A stretch of 64,000 bases of DNA, taken from positions 11,594,001 to 11,658,000 of the forward strand of contig CM082581.2 in assembly GCA_040954595.2 (NCBI GenBank), read 5' to 3'. Under the pieces are notes generated by a model that saw nothing but the letters and a program-made list of their open reading frames with translations, searched no databases and was not told the origin of the DNA. The stretch is from Balanoglossus misakiensis. Its lineage: Eukaryota > Hemichordata. The position numbers and the translations under genes were made by a program. Shown here piece after piece: positions 11,998-24,800 of this stretch; within the stretch, counting starts at the first letter, position 1, and every line of letters starts with the position of its first letter.

Positions 11998-14900
11998 ATG
12001 TCTCAGGTGAGTAGACATTTTTGCAGGCTACCATATACAGTCAAACCTGTGTTAGTGGCCACCTGTATATGTTTCTGAAGCCATCTGAATAAGCAACTGA
12101 CTTACAGCTACTTTTGTGTTTTATTTCAGCAGGTCTTGTATAAGGTGATTTATCGGCCACAAAGCACAGGCAAGCTCATCCATGAGCCAGTGTCAGCTAA
12201 TGCATACATCTGTTCAATCTGCGATAAGGAATTTGATAAAGAGGTGTTAGTTCACCAACATCTCAGAGAACATAATATTCCGATAGCGTGTGATGAGACC
12301 GATTCTGGTTTGAAGGAAGAGACTAAACCTGCAGAAGTGGGCCAACAATCCAAGAAGTCCAGTCCAGATATCTCACCCAAACCAAGATTTGTACCAATAG
12401 CACCAAAGCCTTGTCATCATCATGCTATTCATCAAGCTGCTGTCAATCCTGCAGTAGGAGCCGCACCTTTAGAATCAACATCTTCAGGCACCACAGGAGT
12501 TGAACATGCAGTTCGAGCAGCACCCAATCAAACATCTGTCAGCTCTGCAATAAACTTACCAGTGCCTTCAACACTAACGTCAACTCCAAGTGCCAGCAAC
12601 AACTCAAGAAACTCGCCAACGACATCAGCACCTGCTGTTAGCAGTGTGCCACCACCGATGTTATTGCCTAATCAGAAGGTTATCACGTTTTCAGGTGCTC
12701 CAACTTCACCGGTTAAAGTATATCACTTAGCTGTGAGCAGCGCAGGCAATTCTACATTTCCAACACCAGCAACTGTTCAAGTGGTTAATACAAGCACCGC
12801 ACCATTGCAGGCGTCATGGACTGACCAAAAAGTTATCACTATTCCAATCAGTCAAACACCTACCAGACCACAGCTTTATCAAGTGGTTTTGGAGAATACA
12901 GCAAAATTGTCATCACATACGCCTGACAAAGCTGTTGTTGAAAGGCCAGGGGCAAATGAATTTGTTCATCCAGCAGGCTGTTCTTCATCCAGTACTTTGT
13001 CACATTCAGCACAGCATGGTGAAGCTGCTACAACTGGTTCGGGAGTTGTGCCTGTGTTTAACCAGACTGCTGTCACCACTTCTGATGGCGCAGTCACTCC
13101 AGCACCTGCCAACACTGTCGTTGACAGTGCATCTACTGCATCATCTTCAACCATGTCAAGGCAGGCACAGCCTCTAACGTTGAATACCTCCATTTTGGAG
13201 TCGGCAATGACACAAGAAAAACGCCCCAGCAAAGCACCAACTGAAGAGGCTATTGAGCAACCAGGTGAGGGCAGTGCCAGAGATGGGCAACAGAAAACTG
13301 CAATGAAGACAGCGTTGTCACAAGCAACGGAGAACACAACAGTGGAGACAACTTTACAAGATGTACCAACCAGGATGAAAGTGACAACTCTGTCACAAAA
13401 TGCACCGAAATCTACAGTGGAGACGTTTTCACAAGCTGCATCAACCACTTCAGTGGAGGCACCTTTGTCACAAGAACCACATAACAAGACAATGGAGACA
13501 GCTTTACCACAAGATACACAGAATGCTACAGTGAAGACAACATTGTCACAAGAGGTACAGAACTCTACAATAGAGGCAGCTTCAGAACAGGAAGCAGAGA
13601 ATACTTCTGAACATTTTCCTGAGTCAGGACAGCTCGGACAGGTTGAAAGTAACATGCCAACACAAAACGACAAGTTTACTTGGATACCTGTAGCTGGGAC
13701 CAGGTGTGAAGTGGAGAGGTTCGGCAAGCCCATGAAAAGAGAAATTTTGCTTCTTTATGAAGATGTCAATATGAAGAGCCATGATGAAGCAGAGCCACGT
13801 ACATCTAAGGATGAGAAATCTTTTCAAGGCGTACCAGTATCACAACAGAGGGATGATGCAAACTTCGCAGTCAGGGGAGAACAAAGTGAAAGACTTTTCC
13901 ACGGAAGAGATTTAATGAAAAAAGAAAATGTTGATCATTCCTCATATGATATTGAAAGTATTGTGAAGACTAGAGATGTGGAATGGCAAATCGGCAAAAA
14001 CCTTCCATCTGACACTAATGATGAGAAATCATCTGGGTCATCAGCCAATAGATGTGATGCTGCAACACAGAAGATGGCACCCTCTGTGTTAGTGAATACC
14101 ATCCCACCAATCCACACAAACCCACCATCCCAAGGAAAAACAGAGAAAGTGGAGGCAAACAGGGATCGACTGTCAACTTCATCAACCGACACATGTGATT
14201 CTGCTGATCAAATCACTTCACCAGGGAGAGTTTCACCTGAGTTGTTTGCAAATGGATTTTCATGGAAGACAGACTTTGCACAAAAACAATCACCAATGGC
14301 GGAACCAAAGATGAATCTCTCCAGAGATGCAATTCCAAAACAAGACACTGAAAACATGGCAACTGGGGGACTGTCAGTGCCACCAGCATCAGACGCAGGC
14401 AGTGCAAGATCTTCACAGATGTCTTCTCCAAAGGTTGTACATCAAGAAGGCGGTATTAGAAGTTCGGGACTTGAAAACCCAAGAGATGAAGACACCGAAT
14501 TTGTCAAATTTTCTCCTCTTGTCCCGAGCAAAGCTTCTTATCCCCCAGTTACTAACTCGTCTCTGGTGCAACGAAATAATTCAGTGATGAATGATGTGAG
14601 AAAAGAAGATGAAAAATCCTTTGCTTCCCCAGGAACTACTGTAATAGCTAGCCTTCTCAGCATGAAGCCAGGACCACCCCATCTGCCAAGAGCTGACTCT
14701 GAACTGAGCGCTGTCAATTCTGTGACAGAAGTTGAAACTGCAAGTCGTGTGGAAACCCGAGAATCAGTGTGTGCTGAGAGAACCGGTTCTCACCTGGAAA
14801 ACAAGACAGTGATGTCTGCCGCCAATCAGAGACAGTCACAACCACATTTGAGTGCCACTCAAGCTCTCCTAGATTTTGTAAAGAGACGAGCGCAAATGTT

Positions 14901-17900
14901 GCCACCCTCTGGTGAAACACATTCATCAGTACCCAATATACCTGACATACAACAATCGATGATGGCAAGGACACCACCATCCAGTATGAGTGTGGAGAAA
15001 TTTCCAGTGGCTGGAGCAGGGGCAGCTGCAATGTTCCCTGCATCACAGACAGTAACAGAAGAGGATACAAAATACCAGCCTGTGAAACAAGAAACGAATA
15101 CACCAACATGTCCACCAGACCTAGTGATGGAGAGCGTACCAAATGCAGTCCAGAAAACAGAGCCATCGTCAACAGTAATGCCAAAGTTGTTCCCATCGTT
15201 AGACACACGAAATACAGCCCAGGTTGCAGGAAACGCAGTGGGACAATCAGCACCACTGACACCTTCAAGCCAACTTGAAAGTCTGCCGACGAGCATTAAT
15301 GCTTCACCACAGTCACTAATCACACCAAGTTCAACTCAGGTGCATGTAATGCCACAGCAGTCAGTATCAACTGGGACAACTTCAGCAGAAACTGCAAGCG
15401 GTTCTACAACATCAGTGATGCCTTTGAAAGGAATAACATCAGGGCTAGCAGCAGTAGTGAATGATGAACTTAATGTTTCCATGCGTGGGAGTGAAATACA
15501 CCCAAAACATGAGATTGTACCTGTGTGTGAAGCAAAAGATAGCGGTGGCCATGACATTGATCCGTCTGACCCTGATTGCAAAGCCAGTGATACTGCATCT
15601 AAATATTTGCACCAGGGCATCGTGACAACCCCGCAAACAGTGAAACAAGAGAAAAATGTTTGGGACAATATGACCACTGAAGGCAGCATCTACAGCATAG
15701 AGAGTCTCCTGGTTGGAGGTGATCTGACAACACAAACTCAATCAACCACTTCAACAGTTCTGGTAACTCAAACTCCACCAACCACTACGGCAGTTCCAGT
15801 TACTCCAGCAGCAAGTATCGGTACAGCGGCTATGCCATCCCTTTGTCCAACAACCTTCAAGAGCGAAGAGAGCCAGAAGAGTAGAACATCAGCGGCAAAT
15901 AACAATCCGTCAACCCTCATCTTGACAACCTCCCCAACATCGACTCCAGCAGGGGACGATTCAGCAAGTAAACCGCAAACACCGTCAAGGACCAAGCTTC
16001 CTGGGGGAACAATCATCTCAGCACATCGGAGCAAAAGTAATGCGAACTGCGTGATGGTTTTCGTCAAAGTGCCAATCGGCGGGAGAGAGGGAAGACACAG
16101 GCAGTACAGGGAGATTAAATTGCAGATACCAAATGCACTTCTGAAGCAGAGCAACATTGTCACTATAATAACCCCCCTGATTTTACCCTTGCTACAAACA
16201 GCTGAGAAAATTGTAAAGGAAAAGATTGAACCCAGCACAGCCCCAGAGGTGGAGTCGTTCCAGGAATCAATATTTACTGCTAGTTTGCTAAACCAACAGC
16301 CCAAAGAAGCTACGCCAAAATCTGACTTGAATTTGACTGCAAATAGGGATGTGGTTTTCAAGAGTGACAACAGTGGACAGATGTTGTGGGACATGTTACA
16401 GAACAGGAATGAAACCAGAGATCATCATGCAGCGGTACATGAACCGGTTGGAGAATCTACACCATGGACGTCAGTGAAGCAACCTGCAGTCAGTGTGAGT
16501 GCTGAAGAAGATGGAAGAGAAGCTGTTCCATGCCTGAAAGAAGGAATTGATGCAAAGGAAATGACGGCACCAACAAGCATGAGGGCATCAGAAGAAGTAA
16601 CCTGTAATTCTCAATTGCTTCTGTCTCCCAAGGAAGAAGGGGACACTGCAACTTTTCTCGCCTTCTGTCCGGTTTGTGATTGGGGATTTGCAAGCAGGGA
16701 GAAATACAAGAAGCATATGAAGACACACCAGAAGCGCTTCCAATGCAAGCACTGCCCATTCACAACCGATGGAGTGTGCCAGATCTCCAGCCACATGAAG
16801 TGCCACAGGGAGACTGAGGAAACAGAGACATCAGGAAAGAATACTACTGAGACCGTCGGAAGTACTCAGGCAATAGAAAGAGAGCCAGTTGGTGTCGGTG
16901 CTGGTGGAGGAGAAGGACAAGATAAAAAAGTCAGGCGAAAATACAGGAGGCATAGAAAGAAGGGATTCCAATGCAAGTGGTGTCCATTCAGTGCTGATAG
17001 ATTGACCCGGATTACCAGTCACATGCAGCGTTACCACATTGCTGAGAACGGAGGCGTATCTGGGGCAGTTGAGAGGACCGCAAACAGGAAAGATGTTCAG
17101 GCAATAGAGTCAGCTGATGGTGGTGGTGCCCAAAAAGGAAGGAGAGATCCAGGTGGCAAGCGAAAATACAAGCCAAAATTCAGGAGGGTTGCTAAACGGA
17201 CAGATAGCATCTTTCGCAAACGAAGAATTGTGAAGATACCAGTAAAACGGTCTAAAGAGCCATTGTTTGTCTGTAGTGTCTGTAACAAAGATTACTGCTA
17301 TGAATCATCATTCTTGAGACATTGTAAAAGTTGTACTCCTGATAGTGTGCCATTCATGTGTCCCAAATGTCCAAAGGCTTTCCCTTCACGTAGTCTTCTG
17401 GGACACCATGTTAAAGACCATGGATTGACCATGTGTGCTGATGGCAGAACATTTCCTACATCGGAGAGAAGTGATATTCACAAGGTGATCCAAGCAAGAG
17501 ATGGTGGCAGTGATGAGCAAACTGGCGGAAAGAGCCTCTCTGAAGTACACAGGAAAGAGGGAGAAACTGTTCTGAGCAGTAGTAATCAAGAAAAGAAGCC
17601 TGAAAATGACCGTGTGTGTGGAAGTGATGGAGACACAGTAACTGAAATCAACAGTATCTATGGAGATGTTGGAGGCAAGACAGCTGATGCGGCTCATGAC
17701 AAGAAAAGGATGGTAAATGACAATGCCAGTCAGAGTGGTATGAAGGAAGAAGTTGTCAGTATCAGTGGAGATAACAGAATTAAGACAACTGGAAGAAGCT
17801 GTGATAATGCAGAAGTGGCAAAGTTGACTACGACAGGCGATGGCCATGATCAGAGTGTAAAGGAGGATACTAGTGGTGCAGAATGGAAGAGTGGTGAACA

Positions 17901-20220
17901 GAAGTTATACGGAGGAAAAATACGTCATCCTAAAGAAGAAGTTGAGAAATTTGCAAATGTTGATGATGATGGTATCACCATTCCAAAGCACTCCATAGTT
18001 GCTCATGGTCGTCCCAGTGAAGATGCAGAGCTCAAGGGATTAACTCAAGTATCAAGTGCCATGACAGTTGGTGTTGCAGTCCGCGAGATTAGCCAGGACA
18101 ACAAAAAGGATGTTAATGCAAGCGCAGTCTTTCAAACAGAGCTCAAATTCAACTGCAAGTTCTGCAATTTCAAGACCAATATGGCCAACCAAATGAGACT
18201 GCATAAAACCACAACTCACCGCCAGTGCAAATTGTGCAGTCTGTCAGTCATTGATTCAAAGACATTCCGCATGCACGTCAAATCTGCTCATGGCAAACGA
18301 CCTTTCAACTGCGAATTGTGTCAACAGAGCTTCAGGGTCAGGCATCGATTGCGCTGCCATTACAGAACCCACAACAGACTGTTGTACGACTGTGATTATT
18401 GTCCGTATTTCAGCTGCGATGCCCAGAAAATGCAACAGCATGTGGAGGAGTACCACGACACAGAGGAAAGACTCCACAACTGCAGCCAGTGCCAAATGGC
18501 GTTTGCAACTGTGCCCCAACTCCTGCGGCATGTCAAGCTCAGGCACAAATCAGTAGAGGAAGAGACTGGCTTTGACTCTGAAAGAAAGGAAACTAATCTT
18601 GATGGGAAAATCAAATGCAGAAACTGCAAATTTCAAGCCACTGATAAGGAAGAAATGATGAAACACGAGAAGGCCCACTGCAGTCAGCTTCTGGTCGTGA
18701 TACAGAGTAAAGATATCAAGAAATACAGATGCTACCAGTGTGAATACCAGAGTGATGTAGTGACGGGTCTGATGAAGCATAAACAGTACCATGTAACCAA
18801 GGGAAGGAATTCGCTATTCCAGTGTAGTAATTGTCACAAGAACTGCTTTGGCCTGGACCATTATCACAAACACATGGCAGAATATCACGACAGCGTTATA
18901 CGGTGCGAGTTCTGCCCGCATGAGGCTTCCAGTGTAGAGTCCATCATTCTGCACCAGGAGGAGGTTCACTGTGTTGGCGCCCAGAGCCAGGATGGAGATC
19001 TCGCTGCAAGTTTACCAAAGAAGAGGAATATGCCCAGCAGCACTATCCAGTTGTCTGACAAACTTTCAGTTGACATCAGTGCGTCCAAATATCAGTTTCT
19101 TGGTCAGTCAAGCACTGTAACATCCAGTGAAAAGAAAGCATGTGAGTCTGTGACAAAACCGGCAAGAAAAAGAAGAATAAACTGTCCCTGGTTAAAAACC
19201 GGAAAAAGAAAGAAAAGGAGAAGGCAGAAGAGTCAGTGCAGCCTTGGTGGGATTGACCAATTGACAGAAGGCTTATCTAAAGAAGTGTCTGTACCTGTAG
19301 GAAGAGCTCCTGTGATTGGCAGGTCCATACGTCTTGCTGGGATTGATGAAGAGAAGGTACAGAAGAGTTTGACAGCAGTTTCGTATTCTGAGGAGACTGA
19401 GTCAGGGATTGAGACAACAGAAACAGAGTCTGAAGGACCGAGAAGAGGTGTCGCCAGGAGTGATGCTCTGAAAGAATCAAGGAAGAGGAGAGCTAGACGT
19501 CACTGTCCGTGGGTTTCAGGCCGCAGGCGAAAGAACAGGAAAGGGGGCAGGGGCAGAAGGAAATCACAGAACTTGGAGCCCCAGATATCGTCATCAGATG
19601 GAGCAAGTTTACAGACGGGAAGTCAAGTCGGTCAGGAATGTGCTCCTAATCAAGACGCCAGATTGAAGTCATTAAATGAAAGACCTGTTAACATTCCTGA
19701 GACCAGTATGGATGGTGTACAGTTGAGTGCACACGTCTTAAGGTCATCAGGATCTGCCCAGACGACAAACAATGAAGATTTGCAGAGTTTTACTTTTAGC
19801 AATAGTGTCACAGCTGTCGTAGATGGTGTTGTCTATCAGGGCTCGGATGTGGTGAGTTCTGTCGAGACGGAGACCTCCATTGCATCATCCTCGGAACAGA
19901 CTTCGCAAAACTCGGACAGGAGTGGCGCATCTGGGAGACGGAGAAACAAACGCAGCTGTCCATGGCTGTCGTCTGGCAAGAGACGTAGGAAGAAGACAAA
20001 GCAACAATCGCAAGTGTTGACAGTGGAGTCCACTGAGTTGCTGCAACCACGTTGGCTCAAAGAACAGCCTAGCTCCGTCAAGAAGCGATCATCTGGCAAA
20101 GGATGGAAGACAGACCACAAGAAGCCGTACATTTGTCGCTTTTGTTCCAGGGGATTTGACATTGCAGAGGAATATCAACGCCATCATTTTAGGCACCTTC
20201 AGCCCTGGAATGAAAAATAA
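11998..20220 (+). CDS. ZNF518: Giant multi-C2H2 zinc-finger protein, ZNF518-like
   Basis: A tiny first coding segment (11998-12006, Met-Ser-Gln) is spliced to one huge exon, 12130-20220, giving about 2699 aa. The acceptor is a tandem CAGCAG, so a one-residue variant is possible. One C2H2 finger lies near the N-terminus (YICSICDKEF). A Ser/Thr/Pro-rich, presumably disordered, stretch of about 1480 residues follows. Then come about 14 dispersed C2H2 or C2HC fingers, from 16660 to 18980, and a final finger at the extreme C-terminus (YICRFCSRGFD). Three basic CPW-containing motifs precede that last finger. It is presumably a nuclear DNA-binding regulator. The ZNF518 assignment rests mainly on position next to WDR1 and CCNJ, plus the pattern of central fingers and a lone C-terminal finger; the length far exceeds the vertebrate proteins. 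Another large zinc-finger family is not excluded. Confidence 0.62.
13290..13620 (+). repeat. Degenerate 17-18-residue repeats inside the zinc-finger gene
   Basis: About six units of a Thr/Ser/Gln/Glu-rich repeat are visible in the translated zinc-finger exon, with the loose pattern TxLSQxxxNxTxET (for example TALSQATENTTVETT and TTLSQEVQNSTIEAA). The units diverge at most positions. They lie in the disordered region, with no known domain. Confidence 0.6.
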
Positions 20221-21835
20221 TCCTTTGCTAGTTTGCAAGAGCTGTAGAGCTTGTGTAACTGTGTGTGCTTATTACACAGATCTAATCTCATCAAAAATTT
20301 ATAAAGTCTCGGTATTTGATTTTTTAACAATATTTTTTCCTTGTGGAAATTATTGACAAGGACAATTTGCAGTGACATTAATCTCACGATTGAACTTTTA
20401 AAATTCGGATTCAAATTAAACACTGTTTATTTTCATGACAAAAGCATGACTTAACCTCTCCTGAATGTGTTTGTCTGCCTGATTTCAAATTTTAACTGTC
20501 ATTCTCCAAACAGTTTACATGACCAAGTTGTACCATTTATCATTCAACAGGCATTATTTGGAGAGAAAAAAATTGTGTTATTGATTTTGGTATATGTTGT
20601 CATGACCAAAGAGATTTGATATTGGTCTTACAATGAATTTGATCTAATAGCGACTACAGTGTACATGTTTACCCTTTTTGCGAAAAGTTAACCTGCCAAT
20701 TTTAAAGGTCCGCCTCGTTATACATGTATTAGTAAAAATGTACTGTTCAATGTTATGAGTTATGAAGAAATGTTGAAAACTTGCAGGGTTTCTTTCTTGT
20801 TCTAAAGCATGATATGAATATCAACAAATGCAAGTCTCTGTTTTAAGAGAAGTGTTCGTTTTTATATTACTATGTATCTCTTAAAATTTTATCAGATACT
20901 TAGTACAATGTTTCATTTTCCTTGTGGTTTGTTACTTCAGATAAAGTTGACGTCATTCCAGATTATAAAGTGTGTGGTGGTATTTACATTCATGAACTGA
21001 AGATCTCTTGCAGTGGCATTTTGGGAATACACTCAGCTTAGAAAACCACCATAGGCAGATTTCTGGACATGCCTGTAAGTGAAAAATCTTCCAATTTTGA
21101 TTATAATTTAAGAAAAAATACACAACACGCTTGTTTGTTAGATAACTGAGTTTTATTTCATAATTCTTATTCCAGTTGACCTGCAAGCCAATGTATTCAA
21201 AGTGCAATGTCAACAGACATGCATAACATCTCTCCCTTTATTTCTTACATCCAAATATAAACTATAGAAAATGCTGTTTAGAAGAATTTTAATCTAGCAC
21301 CAGCTGCCAATCACTCTGAATGGAATTTTTGCTAAAAGGGTTTCCCAAGTGAAGTATCCCACTACCAGAACCTCTGTAACAAAATATTAAGTCAAGCATT
21401 TTACCGAGAAAGGTCTCTGCCAAGGGGACTGTTTGGTCAATTAACGTCCAGAACTATGAAAAAGGCTGTCCATGGATAACTGTCTGGAATGATGATCAGT
21501 GTTCATGATTCATGTTGTGGTACAAGATTGTATACATTTGTCTAAAATCTGAATATGGTGACTGTTGACATCTGACAAAATTAAACTTTAGAATTACATT
21601 CCACAGAGTCAGACATTAAACATAAAAAACATTCAATTATGATTTCTGCTTTTTAAATTTTCATTTACGTGAACTGAATATGCCACAAATTAAATTGTCT
21701 CTTCAGATAGCAGAAAGTGCTAAATTTCAGTTTCTGGTTTGTTGACTTATGTACATGGAAAATATGACTCGGGAAGTCACAAGGCTTGAAAATGGCCCAT
21801 AGATACCAGCTTGGTTGTCATGGCTGATAGATAAA
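20221..21835. other. Convergent 3' region between the zinc-finger gene and WDR1
   Basis: AT-rich non-coding DNA lies between two convergent stop codons, so it should hold both 3' UTRs. On the minus strand an AATAAA (TTTATT at 21152-21157 on plus) could end WDR1. I see no clear signal for the zinc-finger gene and no other gene. Confidence 0.45.
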
Positions 21836-24800
21836 TTAGTAGGTGACAGTCCAGAATTTAACGCAGCTGTCCTGACTGGTGGACAAAATAGTGTTACTGT
21901 CAAGCCAGCCAATGGATGTAATCTGACTCATTGGATGTGCACCTGGGGAAAAATGGAAAAGCAAAGTTGATTGGTTAGTACTGCACTGATCACATGCCCA
22001 GCAGTTGTCTTCAAGAAGAGTACATGTTCCAGGAAAGTCTCTTGACAACACACATAACTACATCATGTATGGAAACTCTGAACTTCGGACAAACCTTTGA
22101 TTATGATACGTTCCAACTGGTTCTCAGTATTCCACACGATGATGTTGGTATCCAGAGACCCCGATGCGATGTGAATGTTATCTGGAGACCAAGCCAGACA
22201 GTTGACGCGTGCTGTGTGGTAGACCCACCTCGATCCCAGAGACTGCAAAATTCAAGAAGTCAAATTCAGACATGGAGGTGAGGTAGTTCAAAGTCTAGTT
22301 CACCTTTCAAACATGGTATACATTTGTTGGTGACTTGTGTAAAAGAGAGTGTTGCTAACACGTCATGAGGTATAAAATCCTACCGTGTAGCCGTCTGTGT
22401 TGAAGGCAGTGACATGTCTGCCTGTATCAGAGGCGGCTAAATAAGCACCATCTGGGGAATATGCCAGTTGTGTGATAGAACCGTAGCAGGTTAGATTGTG
22501 AGACGCGTCTTCGAGCGTGTCACCGTTGAGTTTGTAAATACGTATGTCGTGATCCTGTGGGTCAAATCAGGTAGAATAGTGTTGAGTGATTGTATGGCAA
22601 CAGTTAACAGATACTGGGGGACATTTGTGAGGTCAACAGTTTTTTTTATATCTTTCTACAAATACCTCTAGGAAGATAAGACTCAAATTGTTCACCTTAT
22701 GAGCACCAATAGCAACCTCAGTCTGTGCAGGGTTGATGGCCACAGCACTTGGCTCGTAGGTTTGTGGCTGGCTGAACACCTTCTGACCGTTTCTGTACAC
22801 AACAACCTGTAAGATAAGAATCACAGAGCAGAGATATTGCATTACCAGAACTTTCTCTACACTACCACTGTTACTTCATATTACCGGTATAACAATGGTT
22901 CTAGGACAGTCACCCCCTGAACATCAACCCACCAACACATCATTTCAAGTGGTGATACTTACTGCATTGAGCAACGCTGCCACAACTAATCCATCTTTAC
23001 CATTTGCCACAGCTTGTGGCTGAGCATCCAAACCAACAGAGTTGCTGTGGGGTAATGAATGATACATTGCAAGGTTAGTGGGTCAAAGAATCTGGAGGCC
23101 TTAACTTGTATCGTTTCAAGATGCAGGGGGAAGAAAGAGTTTGTGGTGGTGGTGATAATCACCATAACCTATTATCAGTAGAACCTAACAAGTGGCCTTA
23201 TTCAAACAGTCATAGACTCGCTGATGTCTCTTGCAAACTTGGCAGAGCTTAGCAGTAACCCACAACTCTACAGTTCCAGATTTCATCAAGATGGCGTCCT
23301 ACCTGAACTGCTTAGTGGCGTCATCAATAACCTTCATGGTGTCGTCCATACCCACTGTGACCAAAACACCATCATTGATGGACATATCCGAGACTTGATT
23401 GGTGTGTCCTTGCCCCTGTACAGGCTCTGCTACACCAGACTTTGGATTCCAATAATGTGCAGAAAATGGTTAAGGAGTGTGTGACACAATGTTCATTGAC
23501 ATACAGTCAGCAACTTGGCCTGTCTTTCCTCCCGTTTGACTCTGGGTAGTTTGATTTTGAGAGGAGACAGTTGGCTGCATCATAGTTAAAGCCAACACTA
23601 AAATCGTCAGGCCAGATATAAATTACACAATGGAGCCAAGCCTGATAAGGACCTGAGGAGATAAGTTTTAGCTTGAACAAACTGCTGACATCCTGAGAGA
23701 TCAAAATGATTGAAAGGATATTAATGAGACCGTCGCTAGCACCGGTGTAAAAAGTGGATTTATCTTCTGTTATTGCCATTGACGTGATTGGTTTATTGTG
23801 TCCCTGAAAGACAAAAGCATATTTCATAACAGCCCACCTTTCAATGAAAGTCATATTTCATTGTTTTTCCAACTACTGCGACAACCATCATTTTAATGTG
23901 CTCGCTGTCATCAGAGAATAAGTCAGTTTGACCTTATATTCCAGGGACCTGGGCTGATACTGTAACAAAGGGCTTGGATGTGTAATGCCACACATAGTTC
24001 ATAAAATGGATGACTTTTAATCAATATGTTACCTTGACAACTCTGATAGGTGTGGCTGGATTATTCTTGTCTAGGTAGTTGATATTACCGGACAGAGACA
24101 CTGAAAGTAGGTGATCCCCTTGCCACAGACAACCAACTTGTTGATCCAACACAGTGGTACCCAATACGAATTCACTGCAGAAATATTACAACACAAGACA
24201 AATTACTGGTGTAGATCTTTACCTGAAAATATACCTCAAGAAGAGTTTTCAGAAAACTTGATGTGGAGGCATAGAGTAAAGACAGTATTTTGCAACTGAG
24301 GTATCTATGGCGACTATACTTACGTGACTAGCTGGTTTTGTCCAACATCCCATATCTTGGCAGTTTTATCAGCTGAAGTTGTCAACAAATGGGTACTGTC
24401 TGCACTCCAACTCAACTAAAAAGTAGTTCAAAAAATAGCATCAAGGACACTGTACTCCCGTTTACCTTTGCAGTGACATACATACACACACACATATATG
24501 CACGTAATACATGTTCAGCCAACAAGATAACCCCTGGCTGCCATACTCGACTTGGAAAAGAAAAGAGAAGCTAAAACGATATACATTTTGTGTCAACCTA
24601 TCCATCCCAACAAAAGCAAATCCTAGCCATTGAACTCAAACACAACCATCCAACCCTGTCACTTACCCCATAGATGCCACCAGCATGGGCACTCTTTGCA
24701 CCATCACTTCCCAACTCTCCCAGCTTCTCACCAGTTTTACCATCATAGATGAAACTCTGAGAAAACACAGCGATCACAATTTAGCATCTTTCGCATTTGT

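Noticed and set aside
12966-13733. 255-codon open frame antisense to the zinc-finger gene
   Set aside because: It is a compositional shadow of the Ser/Thr-rich sense region, with no independent signals.
23457-23721. GT-TG or GT-AG splicing of the WDR1 exon 10-11 junction
   Set aside because: The only nearby GT would need a TG acceptor and would give DAHYWN. The AT-AC borders fit the U12 consensus at three sites and give the family reading.
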